Under the pieces are notes generated by a model. The model was not told the DNA's origin. It was given only the letters and a program-made list of their open reading frames with translations, and did no database searches. Shown here in pieces: positions 16,357 through 24,600 of a stretch of 28,787 nucleotides of DNA (within the stretch, counting starts at the first letter, position 1; each line of letters opens with the position of its first letter). Source of the stretch: Chloroflexota bacterium. Its GTDB lineage: Bacteria; Chloroflexota; Dormibacteria; Dormibacterales; Dormibacteraceae. The DNA lies in NCBI GenBank assembly GCA_005880175.1, contig VBJR01000166.1:23589-52375 (forward strand), given 5' to 3'. Made by a program: the position numbers and the translations under genes.

Positions 16357-17433
16357 ATGCCAGCCCCAAGCGAACAGCAGGTTCTCGCCGCCCTGGCGAC
16401 GATCGTGGACCCCGACCTCTGTCGCGACGTGGTCAGCCTCGTCATGATCAAGGACCTCCGCGTCTCGGACGGCGGCGAGGTCGCGTTCACGTTCGAGCTC
16501 ACCACGCCGGCGTGCCCGGTGCGCGATCGCTTCAAGACCCAGGCCGAGGAGTCGGTCGGCGCCCTGGACGGCGTGTCCAGCGTCGCGGTCAAGATGACCG
16601 CCAACGTGCGGCCCGGCTTCATGCGCCAGGCGACGGAGATGCTGCCCGGCGTGAAGCAGACGATCGCCATCGCCAGCGGCAAGGGCGGCGTCGGCAAGTC
16701 CACCGTGGCCGTCAACCTGGCCGCGGCGCTGCACCGCTCGGGCGCCCGGGTGGGCCTGCTCGACGCCGACATCTACGGGCCGTCGGTGCCGGGCCTGACC
16801 GGCGTCCACGAGCAGCCGAAGGTCATCGACCAGAAGCTGATCCCGCTGGAGGCGTACGGGCTGAAGCTGATGTCGATCGGCTTCATCGGCGGCGGCGACA
16901 AGGCGATGGTGTGGCGCGGGCCGATGGTGTCCCGCGCGATCCAGCAGATGATGGGCGACGTGAGCTGGGGCGAGCTCGACTACCTGGTGATCGACCTCCC
17001 GCCCGGCACCGGCGACGCCTCGCTGACCATCGCCCAGTCCGTCCCGCTGACCGGGGTGGCGATCGTGGCCACGCCGCAGGACCTGGCGCTCGACATCGCG
17101 GTCAAGGCGCTCCAGATGTTCCGCCAGCTCAACGTGACGCCGCTGGGCCTGGTCGAGAACATGAGCTGGTACGTCTGCCCGGAGTGCGGCCACGAGCACC
17201 ACGTGTTCGGCCACGGCGGCGCCGAGCGCGCGGCGCACCGCCTGGGCGTGCCGTTCCTGGGCGCGATACCGCTCCACGAGGACATCCGGGTCGAGTCGGA
17301 CGGCGGCGCGCCGATCGTCGTCTCGCGGCCGGACTCGGCGGCGGCGAAGGCGTTCACCGACCTGGCCTCGCAGATCGCGGCCCGCACGTCCATCCAGTCC
17401 TTCCGGCGCCTGCCGGTGATCAACGTCCGCTGA
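16357..17433 (+). CDS. apbC: Mrp/ApbC family iron-sulfur cluster carrier ATPase
   Basis: A 358-residue cytosolic P-loop ATPase that carries or transfers [4Fe-4S] clusters to apoproteins. Residues 1-90 are a MIP18 (DUF59) domain (IVDPDLCRDVVSLVMIKDL; ELTTPACPVRD), and residues 100-358 the Mrp ATPase with deviant Walker A GKGGVGKST (108-116), LLDADIYGPSVP, and VIDLPPGTGD. The cluster-binding C-x-x-C is C274-P-E-C277 in NMSWYVCPECGHEHHVFG. Length and order are canonical. The ATG is preceded by a TAGAAT -10 and no ribosome site. The following DUF971 gene overlaps its stop. The nearby glycosylase is one possible iron-sulfur client. Confidence 0.94.
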   Translation: MPAPSEQQVLAALATIVDPDLCRDVVSLVMIKDLRVSDGGEVAFTFELTTPACPVRDRFKTQAEESVGALDGVSSVAVKMTANVRPGFMRQATEMLPGVKQTIAIASGKGGVGKSTVAVNLAAALHRSGARVGLLDADIYGPSVPGLTGVHEQPKVIDQKLIPLEAYGLKLMSIGFIGGGDKAMVWRGPMVSRAIQQMMGDVSWGELDYLVIDLPPGTGDASLTIAQSVPLTGVAIVATPQDLALDIAVKALQMFRQLNVTPLGLVENMSWYVCPECGHEHHVFGHGGAERAAHRLGVPFLGAIPLHEDIRVESDGGAPIVVSRPDSAAAKAFTDLASQIAARTSIQSFRRLPVINVR

Positions 17434-17744
17434 ACGACCCGGATCCGTTCCCGACGGCGGTCGACCTCGTCCGCGCGGACAACGTGCTGGAGATCGCGTG
17501 GGAGGACGGCGCGCGGACCCGGTACCCGGGCCGGCAGATGCGCTGGGCGTGTCCCTGCGCCGAGTGCCGGGGCGAGGGCGGGTCCACCGGCCGGCTGGAC
17601 GCCCTGACCGAGCTCGCCGATGACGAGCTGCGGATGACCGAGGTGGCGCTGGTGGGCCAGTACGCACTCCAGATCGGCTTCGCCAGCGGCCACGCGACGG
17701 GCATCTACACCTTCCGCTACCTGCGCCAGCTGGCCTCCGCCTGA
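17430..17744 (+). CDS. DUF971 (GBBH-like N-terminal) protein, probable CTG start
   Basis: A 104-residue protein of the DUF971 family, often found next to or fused with Mrp-type proteins and implied in iron-sulfur metabolism. Recognisable parts are DLVRADNVLEIAWEDGARTRYPG, the CPCAECRG segment, and VGQYALQIGFASGHATGIYTFRYLR, the family's most conserved region. No ATG, GTG or TTG lies in frame near the expected N-terminus; the first GTG is at about residue 20, which would remove the first conserved strand. A CTG at 17430 overlaps the mrp stop as CTGA, the same coupling geometry as the ATGA and GTGA overlaps elsewhere in the window, so CTG is my preferred start. Two cysteines in CPCAEC could bind metal, but that is speculation. 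Confidence 0.8.
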   Translation: MNDPDPFPTAVDLVRADNVLEIAWEDGARTRYPGRQMRWACPCAECRGEGGSTGRLDALTELADDELRMTEVALVGQYALQIGFASGHATGIYTFRYLRQLASA

Positions 17745-17749
17745 CCGGG

Positions 17750-17779
17750 TTGCCGCCGGAGTTTCGGCCCGGCTAGACT
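17750..17779 (+). promoter_or_regulatory. Promoter of the WXG operon
   Basis: TTGCCG (17750-17755), an 18-bp spacer and TAGACT (17774-17779) lie just after the DUF971 gene. Transcription would start near 17786, giving a leader of about 230 nt before the first WXG gene. Confidence 0.55.
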
Positions 17780-18019
17780 GTGCCCCTTCGTGGCCGGCCG
17801 GCGACCGCCGGCGTGGCCATCTCGAGGGCAAGGGAGGATCCGCTGATTCGACGCTGTCGCGTGCGTTCCACGGCTGCCCGCTGGCATGTTCACAGCCCCT
17901 TCGGCCTCCGCCTTTGTCCCTCAAGTGTCCGCCGCGCTGGGCATGCTGGTCCGTCAACATACACAGCGCGCAGTCACGCAACGGATTCTCGGACGACTCG
18001 AGTAGGAGGAACGACGCAA
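17780..18019 (+). other. Long 5' leader of the WXG operon
   Basis: About 230 nt of leader without a recognised gene. A strong GC hairpin (GCCGGC-GACC-GCCGGC, about 17797-17812) sits near the 5' end. A 39-codon frame, ATG 17886 to TAG 18005, ends overlapping the AGGAGG of the first WXG gene; it has no ribosome site of its own and its codon bias is poor, so I do not call it, but it could act as a coupled upstream frame. I matched no known riboswitch class. Confidence 0.4.
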
Positions 18020-18298
18020 GTGGCCGGTAGAGTCCTTTCGACACCGGAAGCAGTTCAGAGCGCGCAGCGGCTGCAGACGATCCTGGCAGGGAGCCTGACG
18101 AACGACCTCAGGCAGCTCCAGCAGCTCGGCACCGAGCTGTCGAACCCGAACAACTGGGACGGCCCCATCGCCGCCAAGTTCCGCGGTGAGTGGCCGAACG
18201 AGAGCAAGGCCCTGCAGCAGGCGATCACGAACCTGGAGCAGCTGCAGAAGCAGGCCCAGACGATCCTGCAGAACATCATGAAGGCCGGCGGCGCCTAG
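18020..18298 (+). CDS. WXG100-like small secreted protein, paralogue 1
   Basis: A 92-residue helical-hairpin protein of the WXG100 (ESAT-6/EsxA) superfamily, the substrate class of type VII secretion. Helix 1 is about 8-42 and helix 2 about 60-88, with the turn motif NPNNWDG (W46-D-G48) followed by the conserved FRGEWP. It has no signal peptide, as expected. The usual C-terminal YxxxD/E export signal is absent. The GTG start has AGGAGG ten bases upstream. It closely resembles the next gene product and the N-terminus of the third, so the three arose by duplication; the first two may form a heterodimer. First gene of the operon. Confidence 0.88.
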   Translation: MAGRVLSTPEAVQSAQRLQTILAGSLTNDLRQLQQLGTELSNPNNWDGPIAAKFRGEWPNESKALQQAITNLEQLQKQAQTILQNIMKAGGA

Positions 18299-18357
18299 AG
18301 CTCTGCTCTACGTGAACACGGTCCCACAGCAAGTCACAACGCACGAGGAGTAGACAA

Positions 18358-18642
18358 ATGGGCCAGAGAGTGCTGGCAACCGAGGCCGCCAAGCAGGCGG
18401 CGACCAAGATGCAGGCTCTTCTGACGGGCGACATGACCGCCCAGATCAAGAACGTGCAGACGATCGGCAACCAGCTGTGCAACCCGAACGCCTGGGACGG
18501 GCCGCTGGCGCAGCGGTTCCGCACCGGCGAGTGGCCGGGCCAGAGCAAGGCTCTGCAGTCCGCCGTGACCACGCTCGAGACGCTGAGCAAGCAGATGGAG
18601 ACGGTGGTCGAGAACATCCTGCACGCTGGCGGCAGCAACTAA
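18358..18642 (+). CDS. WXG100-like small secreted protein, paralogue 2
   Basis: A 94-residue protein with the same plan as paralogue 1: helix 1, turn NPNAWDG (W46-D-G48), conserved FRTGEWP, helix 2, and a terminal ILHAGGSN. One extra residue in the FR-EWP segment and C41 distinguish it. No tyrosine export motif. The ATG has GAGGAG upstream and lies 59 bp after paralogue 1. Pairing with paralogue 1 or with the third protein's N-domain is likely by analogy with EsxA-EsxB. A 10-bp stem-loop follows its stop. Confidence 0.88.
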   Translation: MGQRVLATEAAKQAATKMQALLTGDMTAQIKNVQTIGNQLCNPNAWDGPLAQRFRTGEWPGQSKALQSAVTTLETLSKQMETVVENILHAGGSN

Positions 18643-18653
18643 GGGGGTATGAG

Positions 18654-18679
18654 GCGAGCCGGGTGAACGCCCGGCTCGC
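18654..18679 (+). terminator. Strong stem-loop after the WXG pair
   Basis: GCGAGCCGGG and CCCGGCTCGC form a perfect 10-bp stem with a 6-nt loop, 11 bases after the stop of paralogue 2. There is no T-run downstream. It is probably a partial terminator or a 3'-end stabiliser that makes the two small WXG proteins more abundant than the products downstream. Confidence 0.5.
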
Positions 18680-18724
18680 TCAATGCCCGGGCGCGGTCCA
18701 CCGGCCCGGGATTGGAGAGAGGGG

Positions 18725-19744
18725 TTGAGCCAGCGAGTCCTCGCGACGGACAGGGCGCAGCAGGCAGCCCGCCAGATGCACGACCTGCTGAACGGAGCGC
18801 TCACATCGCAGCTGACGGCGGTCAAGCGACTGGGGCAGGCGCTGTGCAGCGCCACGGTCTGGGATGGACCGTCCGCCGTCCAGTTCCGCACCCAGGAGTG
18901 GCCGCCGATGGGCCGCTCGGTGGACCAGGCGCTGCAGGCGCTGGAGCGCCTGCAGCAGTCGTCGGAGACCACGGTCGCCGACATCATCAGGGCCGGCACC
19001 AGCGGGACGGTGGGCGCCGGCCCCGGCGGGTCTGGTGGCTCCGGCGTGCCCAGCCTCGGCCAGGACCTGTGGAAGAGGCTGGAGGGGGTGGTCGTGCCGC
19101 CGACCACGATGGGCGGTGCGGGGGTCGGGATCTGGGCCTTCGGGCGCGGCCTGACGGCCTTCGGCGGCGTCAACAACTGGATGGTCAAGGTCGAGCACGG
19201 GCGGTTCGCGCCGCGCGACCCGCTGGGCCGGTTCGTCTCCCCGGACGACCTGTCGTGGTGGCAGACTGCGCTGAAGTCGCGGTCGGTCGCGAACTGGATC
19301 GCCAGGCCGAACCTGGCGGACACCCGCGCCGCCTGGTTCACGGCGGGCAGGTGGGCGGGGCGGGCAGGCGGCGTGCTGGCCATCGGCGCGTCGGCGCTCG
19401 GCCAGTGGATGCAGGACTCGGGCAACAGCCACCTGGACACCACCGCGAGGGTCGGACGCTCCGCATACGCGGGGCTGGTGGTCGGAGGCGCCGGCTGGGG
19501 TGGCGCGATCGCCGGGGGTGAGATCGGCGGCGCGATCGGCACCGCCATCTTCCCCGGTGTCGGCACGGTCGTCGGCGGGCTGATCGGCGGCATCGCGGGC
19601 GGCGTCATCGGCTCCGGCGTCGGCAGCTTCGTGGTCGGCCACACGGTGGACGCGGTGGGCCACGCGGCGGACGCCGTCGGGCACGAGCTCGGCCACCTCG
19701 GCGGAAGCGCCGTGCACGCGCTGGCGTCGCTGAACCCCTTCTGA
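18725..19744 (+). CDS. WXG-domain protein with C-terminal glycine-zipper membrane region (putative T7SS effector)
   Basis: A 339-residue protein. Residues 1-92 are a third WXG domain (turn SATVWDG, W46; FRTQEWP). A glycine/serine linker follows (about 93-107), then about 110 residues with aromatic and charged segments (NNWMVKVEHGRFAPRDPLGRF; DLSWWQTALKSRS). Residues about 245-305 form a glycine zipper, AGGEIGGAIGTAIFPGVG through VGGLIGGIAGGVIGSGVG, and the end is a His/Gly-rich amphipathic tail. Such zippers insert into or oligomerise in membranes and occur in effectors of the WXG/LXG class. TTG 18725 is preceded by GGAGAGAGGGG; an ATG at 18683 would add 14 unrelated residues. No enzymatic toxin domain is evident, so a pore or scaffold role is inferred. 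Confidence 0.8.
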   Translation: MSQRVLATDRAQQAARQMHDLLNGALTSQLTAVKRLGQALCSATVWDGPSAVQFRTQEWPPMGRSVDQALQALERLQQSSETTVADIIRAGTSGTVGAGPGGSGGSGVPSLGQDLWKRLEGVVVPPTTMGGAGVGIWAFGRGLTAFGGVNNWMVKVEHGRFAPRDPLGRFVSPDDLSWWQTALKSRSVANWIARPNLADTRAAWFTAGRWAGRAGGVLAIGASALGQWMQDSGNSHLDTTARVGRSAYAGLVVGGAGWGGAIAGGEIGGAIGTAIFPGVGTVVGGLIGGIAGGVIGSGVGSFVVGHTVDAVGHAADAVGHELGHLGGSAVHALASLNPF

Positions 19745-19752
19745 GCGGTGCC

Positions 19753-20085
19753 TTGGCACGATCCGCGACACTCCCCGACGTGCTGGTCGTGCTCATCGGG
19801 GCCGCTCTGCTGGCGCTGTTCGCGTGGTGCTGGGCCGGTCGCTCGCGCGGCGCCCGCTGGTGGGCCACGCGGCGGTTCGGCCCCCAGCTCGTGCTCGGGG
19901 CGGTCCCGGGCCTGGGTCTCATCGTGGTCTCCGGCGGCGTGCTGACGCTGGCCGGGACCTCCGCGGCCCTGCCGCTCACGCCACTGTTCCTCGTCGGGGC
20001 CGCGCTGGAGCTGGCCGGCATCTTCGACCTGCTGCCGCGCTGGTGGGGTCCCGCCTGGTATCGCGGCCGGGCGAGGACCAGGTGA
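19753..20085 (+). CDS. Three-helix membrane protein of the WXG operon
   Basis: A 110-residue protein with three hydrophobic segments, about residues 9-28 (VLVVLIGAALLALFAWCW), 45-66 and 72-92, and basic loops (RSRGARWWATRR). The C-terminus RWWGPAWYRGRARTR is positive and probably cytoplasmic. The TTG start lies eight bases after the stop of the zipper protein and no better start exists; GCGGTG is a poor ribosome site. The stop overlaps the next start as GTGA. I recognise no family. Position suggests a membrane partner of the zipper protein, perhaps an immunity factor or secretion accessory, but neither is shown. Confidence 0.65.
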   Translation: MARSATLPDVLVVLIGAALLALFAWCWAGRSRGARWWATRRFGPQLVLGAVPGLGLIVVSGGVLTLAGTSAALPLTPLFLVGAALELAGIFDLLPRWWGPAWYRGRARTR

Positions 20086-20543
20086 TCCGCCCGGGCATCG
20101 TCACCTACCGGCACCCGGTCGCCGGCTTCACCCTGCCGCTGCCCGAGGCATGGGAGCGGCTCGAGGGCCCGTCGCCCGGGATCGCGCTGGTCGCGCTGGA
20201 GCCCGAGCAGGGCGGACGCTTCCGGGCCAACGTCGTCGTGACGGTCGAGGAGCTCACGGAGACGCTCGACCTCGAGGGCTGGCAGGCGAGCACCGACGAG
20301 CACCTCCCCGGCGCCCTCGACGGCTACCTCCTGCTCGACCGGGAGCGGACGGCGCTGAACGGGCGCGACGTCATCCGGCGGCTCGCCCACCACGCCCGGC
20401 CCGAGACCGGCTCGATCACGATGGAGCAGTGGGCCCTGGTGGTGGGCCGGATCGGACTCACCCTCACCGCCTCGAGCAGCACCCTCGACTACGACTCCGT
20501 GGCCTCGCTGTTCTCCGGGATCGCCGGGGAGCTGGAGCCGTGA
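20082..20543 (+). CDS. DcrB/LpqN-like soluble protein of the WXG operon
   Basis: A 153-residue protein without a signal peptide. The pattern YRHPVAGFTLPLPEAWERLE, FRANVVVTVEEL and a late IGLTLTASSSTLDYDSVASLFSGI resembles the PsbP/DcrB/LpqN fold seen in proteins near actinobacterial ESX loci; this is a pattern judgement with moderate uncertainty. The GTG start overlaps the previous stop (GTGA) and its own stop overlaps the next start in the same way, so it is tightly coupled on both sides. Probably cytosolic, or exported through the type VII route. Confidence 0.65.
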   Translation: MIRPGIVTYRHPVAGFTLPLPEAWERLEGPSPGIALVALEPEQGGRFRANVVVTVEELTETLDLEGWQASTDEHLPGALDGYLLLDRERTALNGRDVIRRLAHHARPETGSITMEQWALVVGRIGLTLTASSSTLDYDSVASLFSGIAGELEP

Positions 20544-21238
20544 CGGCGGTGCAGTTCGACGCGGCGAACGGCCGGCTGCACCTGGACCAGGCGGCGTTCG
20601 ACCAGCTGGTGGATGTGGCCCGCGGCGAAGGCGCCGGCCCCGACGCGGCCGTCCTCCGCGACGCCGGCGTCGTCCAGGGGGATGACCTGCACCCGGCGGT
20701 GGCCGAGGCGCTGCGGGCGGTGACCGAGCCGGTGTGCCGCCTGCGGCTCGCGCTGACCGATGCCGGGGACCGCCTGAAGACCGGCGACGGCTGGCTGCGG
20801 GCGGAGGAGGCCGCGCTGCTGCTCGACCTGCCGGACCCGGGGCTGCGCGACCTCGTGACCGTGCCCGCGGAACTCGTGCCGGCCGCGATCGCCCGCGTCG
20901 TCAGGCTCGGGCCGCGGCCGCGGCCGGAGCCCGAGCCGCTGGCCATCGGCGCGGCGCCGGTTTCCGGGCTGCTCGCGGCCGAGCCGGACGAACGGCGCCG
21001 CGCCGCGGAGGCGCTGGCCCGCGTGGTGCCGGGGCCGTGGCGCGCCTGGCGGGCGCAGATGGCGTGGCACGACCCGCAGGTCGGCCTCACCGGTCGGGCG
21101 GTCCAGGTGGTGGACGCCGCGCCCGGCCTGTTCCTGGCCGTCGCCGACGGCGAGCAGGGCACGCTCTGGCCGACGACCCCGACCGCCGTCTGGCGGCTGC
21201 TGATCCTCCTGCTCCCCGCCGGCGACGAGCTGGGCTAG
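20540..21238 (+). CDS. EspG-like putative type VII secretion chaperone
   Basis: A 232-residue, cytosolic, Ala/Leu-rich acidic protein. The end, GRAVQVVDAAPGLFLAVADGEQGTLWPTTPTAVWRLLILLLP, resembles the last strand-helix unit of EspG (ESX secretion-associated) proteins, which bind WXG-class substrates in the cytosol and deliver them to EccC. The rest is too divergent to assign by eye, so this is an inference strengthened by position, the operon's last gene and linked by GTGA to the preceding one. In mycobacteria EspG serves PE/PPE pairs; here the client would be a WXG protein. Confidence 0.6.
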   Translation: MTAVQFDAANGRLHLDQAAFDQLVDVARGEGAGPDAAVLRDAGVVQGDDLHPAVAEALRAVTEPVCRLRLALTDAGDRLKTGDGWLRAEEAALLLDLPDPGLRDLVTVPAELVPAAIARVVRLGPRPRPEPEPLAIGAAPVSGLLAAEPDERRRAAEALARVVPGPWRAWRAQMAWHDPQVGLTGRAVQVVDAAPGLFLAVADGEQGTLWPTTPTAVWRLLILLLPAGDELG

Positions 21239-21627
21239 TCCGAAGTTCCTGAGGGCGATCGTATTGGGGCCGATTTCGCGACGGCCGTGCAGATGTGGCC
21301 AGCACATTCGTGGTCTGTCCGAGCGCGTTTGAAGCACGAAGGCACCAAGAGCACGAAGACGCACGAAGCATCGGCCACCTGCTCACCCCACGAGCCGCGG
21401 GCTCCATTCAGCCAAGGCCGGCAGGGGTCGGAAAGCCGGGTCAAGGCCGAGTACCCTTCGTGCGTCTCCGTGCTCTTCGTGGCTTCGTGCTGCAACCTGG
21501 TCAGACCAGATCGCGCACCCCGACTCGCTCCCAACGGCGCCACTGGAGCTCGTTCCGGGCGCTGCAGCCAGACCATGCACCGCGAATCCGAGTTCAACCA
21601 AGTGCACCGCAAGCAGGGAACTTCAGG
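21239..21627. repeat. Large imperfect inverted repeat between convergent WXG operon and eccC
   Basis: This 389-bp gap has no gene. Arms at 21329-21368 and 21456-21495 are reverse complements in 36 of 40 positions and are built from GCACGAAG-type repeats (CACGAAGNCACNAAGAGCACGAAG pattern). Between the arms are 87 bp with weaker complementarity, including TCGGCC on both sides. The spurious frames on the two strands encode similar peptides for this reason. The repeat type occurs in intergenic DNA of many environmental bacteria. Here it could form a long cruciform or hairpin, acting as bidirectional terminator, or be a remnant MITE-like element. Confidence 0.75.
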
Positions 21628-24600
21628 CTAGTCGCCGGCGACCTGCACCAGCTCGACGATCCCGCGCCGGGCCACGTAGCACCGGCCCGTGGGCCAGCGT
21701 CCTCCCGACCGGCGCGGGAGCTGGACCCCGATCAGCGCGCCGTCGAGCGTCGGGTCCGGGTCGAGCAGGAGGCCCTGGCGGTCGCGCTGGACCTGCTGGA
21801 GCCACGTGGCGAACGCCCGCTGGGCCGCCTGCGTCTCCAGCGCGGCCACCACGCGCATCCCCATGTCGCGCCCGCGCTGGGCGATCCAGTCCAGGTCCAT
21901 CAGCGAGCCGTCGGTCAGGTCCTCGCCGTCGTCGATGACGATCACGCAGGTGGCGGCCTGGTCGGGCGCCTCGCGCGCCGCGTCGGCCAGCTTCGTGGTC
22001 GCCTCGCCGCACCCGTCCACCCCGAGCGCCACCGACGTCCAGACGCCGAGGCCTGCCAGCGGCGTCTGGCGGCGCGGCGACAGCAGGTGCAGCGGCACCG
22101 CCCCGGGCGCGGCGGCCAGGGACAGGGCGAACGTGGCCAGGGCGGTCGTCCGCCCGCTCCGCCGGGGCCCGGCGATCAGGAAGTGGCCCTCGTCCAGCGC
22201 GATGCGGACCGGCTGGAGGCTGTGGTCCTCGAGGCCGACGACCGCCTCCAGCGGGTTCCGGGGCGGCGGCAGCGAGGACCGCCGAACCTCCGCCGGCAGC
22301 AGCCGGATCTGGGGCACGCGCACCGGGCCGTAGCGCTGCCGCAGCTCGTCGCCCAGGCGCGCCGCCTCGGCGGCCTGGGCGCTGCCCTGCGGGTCCGAGC
22401 CCACGGTGGCGCACTGCAGCTCCAGGCCCTTCTCCGTGAACGCGCGACCCGGCGGCATGTGGGCGCCCGCGTACACGTGCCGGGGCAGGCCGAGCATGCC
22501 GTAGTCGTCGTCGGTGGCCATCCGCATGATGACGCGCCGCGCGATGCTGGCCGCGAGGTAGCCGGCGCTGCGGTCGGCGGAGAGCACGAAGCAGATGCCC
22601 ACCGAGCGGCCCTCGGCGACCAGCATCCGCATCGTGTCCAGGTGGGCGCCCACGTCGATGTTCTCGAACGTGGACAGGAACGCGGCGGTGCCGTCCAGCA
22701 GCACGAGCACGTGGGGCAGCCGCTCGGCCCCGGGCGTGGTCAGGTACTCGCTGAGCTTGGCCGCGCCGGTCGCGGCGAGCAGGCCCTTGCGGCGCTCGAC
22801 CTCGCCGCGCAGCATCGAGATCAGGCGGACGGCGCGGTCCAGCTCGTCGCCGGCGACGATGCCGCCGCAGTGGGGCAGCGCCTCCAGGGAGCGCAGGCCG
22901 CGGGTGGCGAAGTCGAAGCCGTAGATGTTGAGCGCGTCCGGGGGCGTGGACAGCGCCAGCGACACCGCGAGCGTCCTGAGCAGCGTCGTCTTCCCGCTGG
23001 CGCCGGTGCCGTGGACGAGCAGGCCGCCCTCCTCCAGCCCGAAGTCCACGGGGACCTGGCGCTGGCCGGCCGGCTCGTCCAGCAGGCCGAGGCGGGCGTG
23101 CAGCGGCGGCGCCGGCGGCAGGTCGGCGAGCGGCAGCTCCTCGGGCAGGGTGGGCAGCCACGGCCGGGGCGGCGCCGGCAGCCCGAGCCGCCGGTTCACG
23201 TCGTTCATGATCCGGGTCAGACGCTGCAGGTCGGTCTCGGCCTCGGCCTGCTCGACCCGGGGTGCCCGGCGCTCCTGGCTGGCGGCGGCCACGCCGCCGA
23301 AGCCGACGCCCCGCACCGACAGGGGAGGCGGGCCTCCGCTCGCGGCCGTGTGCCCGCCCACGTAGCCAGCCTGGAACTCGGTCACCTCGCCGGGCCCGGT
23401 CCGGGCGAAGGCGCGGCCCGGCGGCAGCCCCGGCCGGGCGGCGTCCCTGGTGCCGATGATGTCCATGCTCTCGCCCTCGTCGCTGAACCGGAGCGAGACC
23501 CGGAGGTTCATGTTGGCCCGGATCTTGTCGTTGATCACGCCCTGCGGCCGCTGCGTGGCGAGCAGGAGGTGGACGCCCATGCTGCGGCCCCGCTGGGCGA
23601 CGTCCACCATGCCCTCGACGAACTCGGGGAGCTCCGCGGCCAGTGCGGCGAACTCGTCCACCACGATGAACAGCGCCGCCGGCGTGTGGTCCGGGAACCG
23701 GTGCTCGAGGTCGAGCAGGTCCTTCGCGCCGAACTCGCGCAGGATCTCCTCCCGGCGCCGGAGCTCGGCCCGGAGCGAGATCAGCGCGCGGTTGACCAGG
23801 TGCCCGTCCAGGTCCGTGACGAACCCGACGGTGTGGGGCAGGTCCACGCAGTCCTTGAACGCGGCGCCGCCCTTGTAGTCCACGAGGAGGAAGTTCAGGC
23901 TGCGTGGCGAGTGGTTGACCGCCAGCGAGGCGACCAGGGACTGCAGCAGCTCGCTCTTGCCGGAGCCGGTCATCCCGCCCACCAGCGCGTGGGGCCCGTC
24001 CTGGCGGAGGCTGATCCGGAAGAGCTCGCCGCCGTCCGCCGCGCCCCAGCCCGCCTCCAGCAGGCGCTCGCCGGGCGTCGAGCGGTCGCGGATCCACGCC
24101 TGCAGGACGCCGCTGTCGGGATCGTCCTGCAGGCCGAGCAGCTCCATGAGGCTGACCCGCCGGGGGATCTCCTTCGTCCGCTCCCGCGAGCTGACGTCGT
24201 GCACCGGGGCCAGGGCCCGGGCGACCTCCAGCGCGAGGTCGATCGACGCCCCCTCGGCGCCGCCGCCGGCGAACGACTCGCCGCTGGCGGGGAGCGTGAG
24301 CACCGGGGGGCCCGATGAGAGCTGGACGACGGCGCCGCACTCGCCGGGCAGGGCGCGGTCGCTGCGGGCCAGCCACACCGCGTACACGCCGACGTGCGGG
24401 CCCTGCTGGAGCAGCGCGGACACCGAGCCGCGCGGCAGCTCGACCGCCTCGTGCAGGAACGCCACGACCGCGGGACCGAGCCGGTCCGGGGTGGCGCCGT
24501 GGAAGGAGTTGGCCACCGCCTGCCGCTCGGTGACGAGCGCCAGCAGGCGGTCGAGCAGCGCCCGGGACGCCGCGCGGTCGGCGACGAGCAGGGGACCGGA

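Noticed and set aside
17886..18005. 39-codon frame in the WXG leader
   Set aside because: No ribosome site, weak codon bias and no recognisable feature; noted only as a possible coupled upstream frame.
17780..18019. N-terminal extension of WXG paralogue 1
   Set aside because: The extended frame is low in coding character and the AGGAGG-preceded GTG at 18020 gives the normal 92-residue length seen in the paralogue.
21235..21631. Two overlapping frames on opposite strands with similar HE-TKS-THE peptides
   Set aside because: They are translations of the 40-bp inverted repeat; the similarity comes from the repeat, not from coding.
21295..24318. 1007-codon plus-strand frame across the repeat and eccC
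   Set aside because: Antisense to the EccC motor gene, whose domains and Walker motifs are unambiguous.
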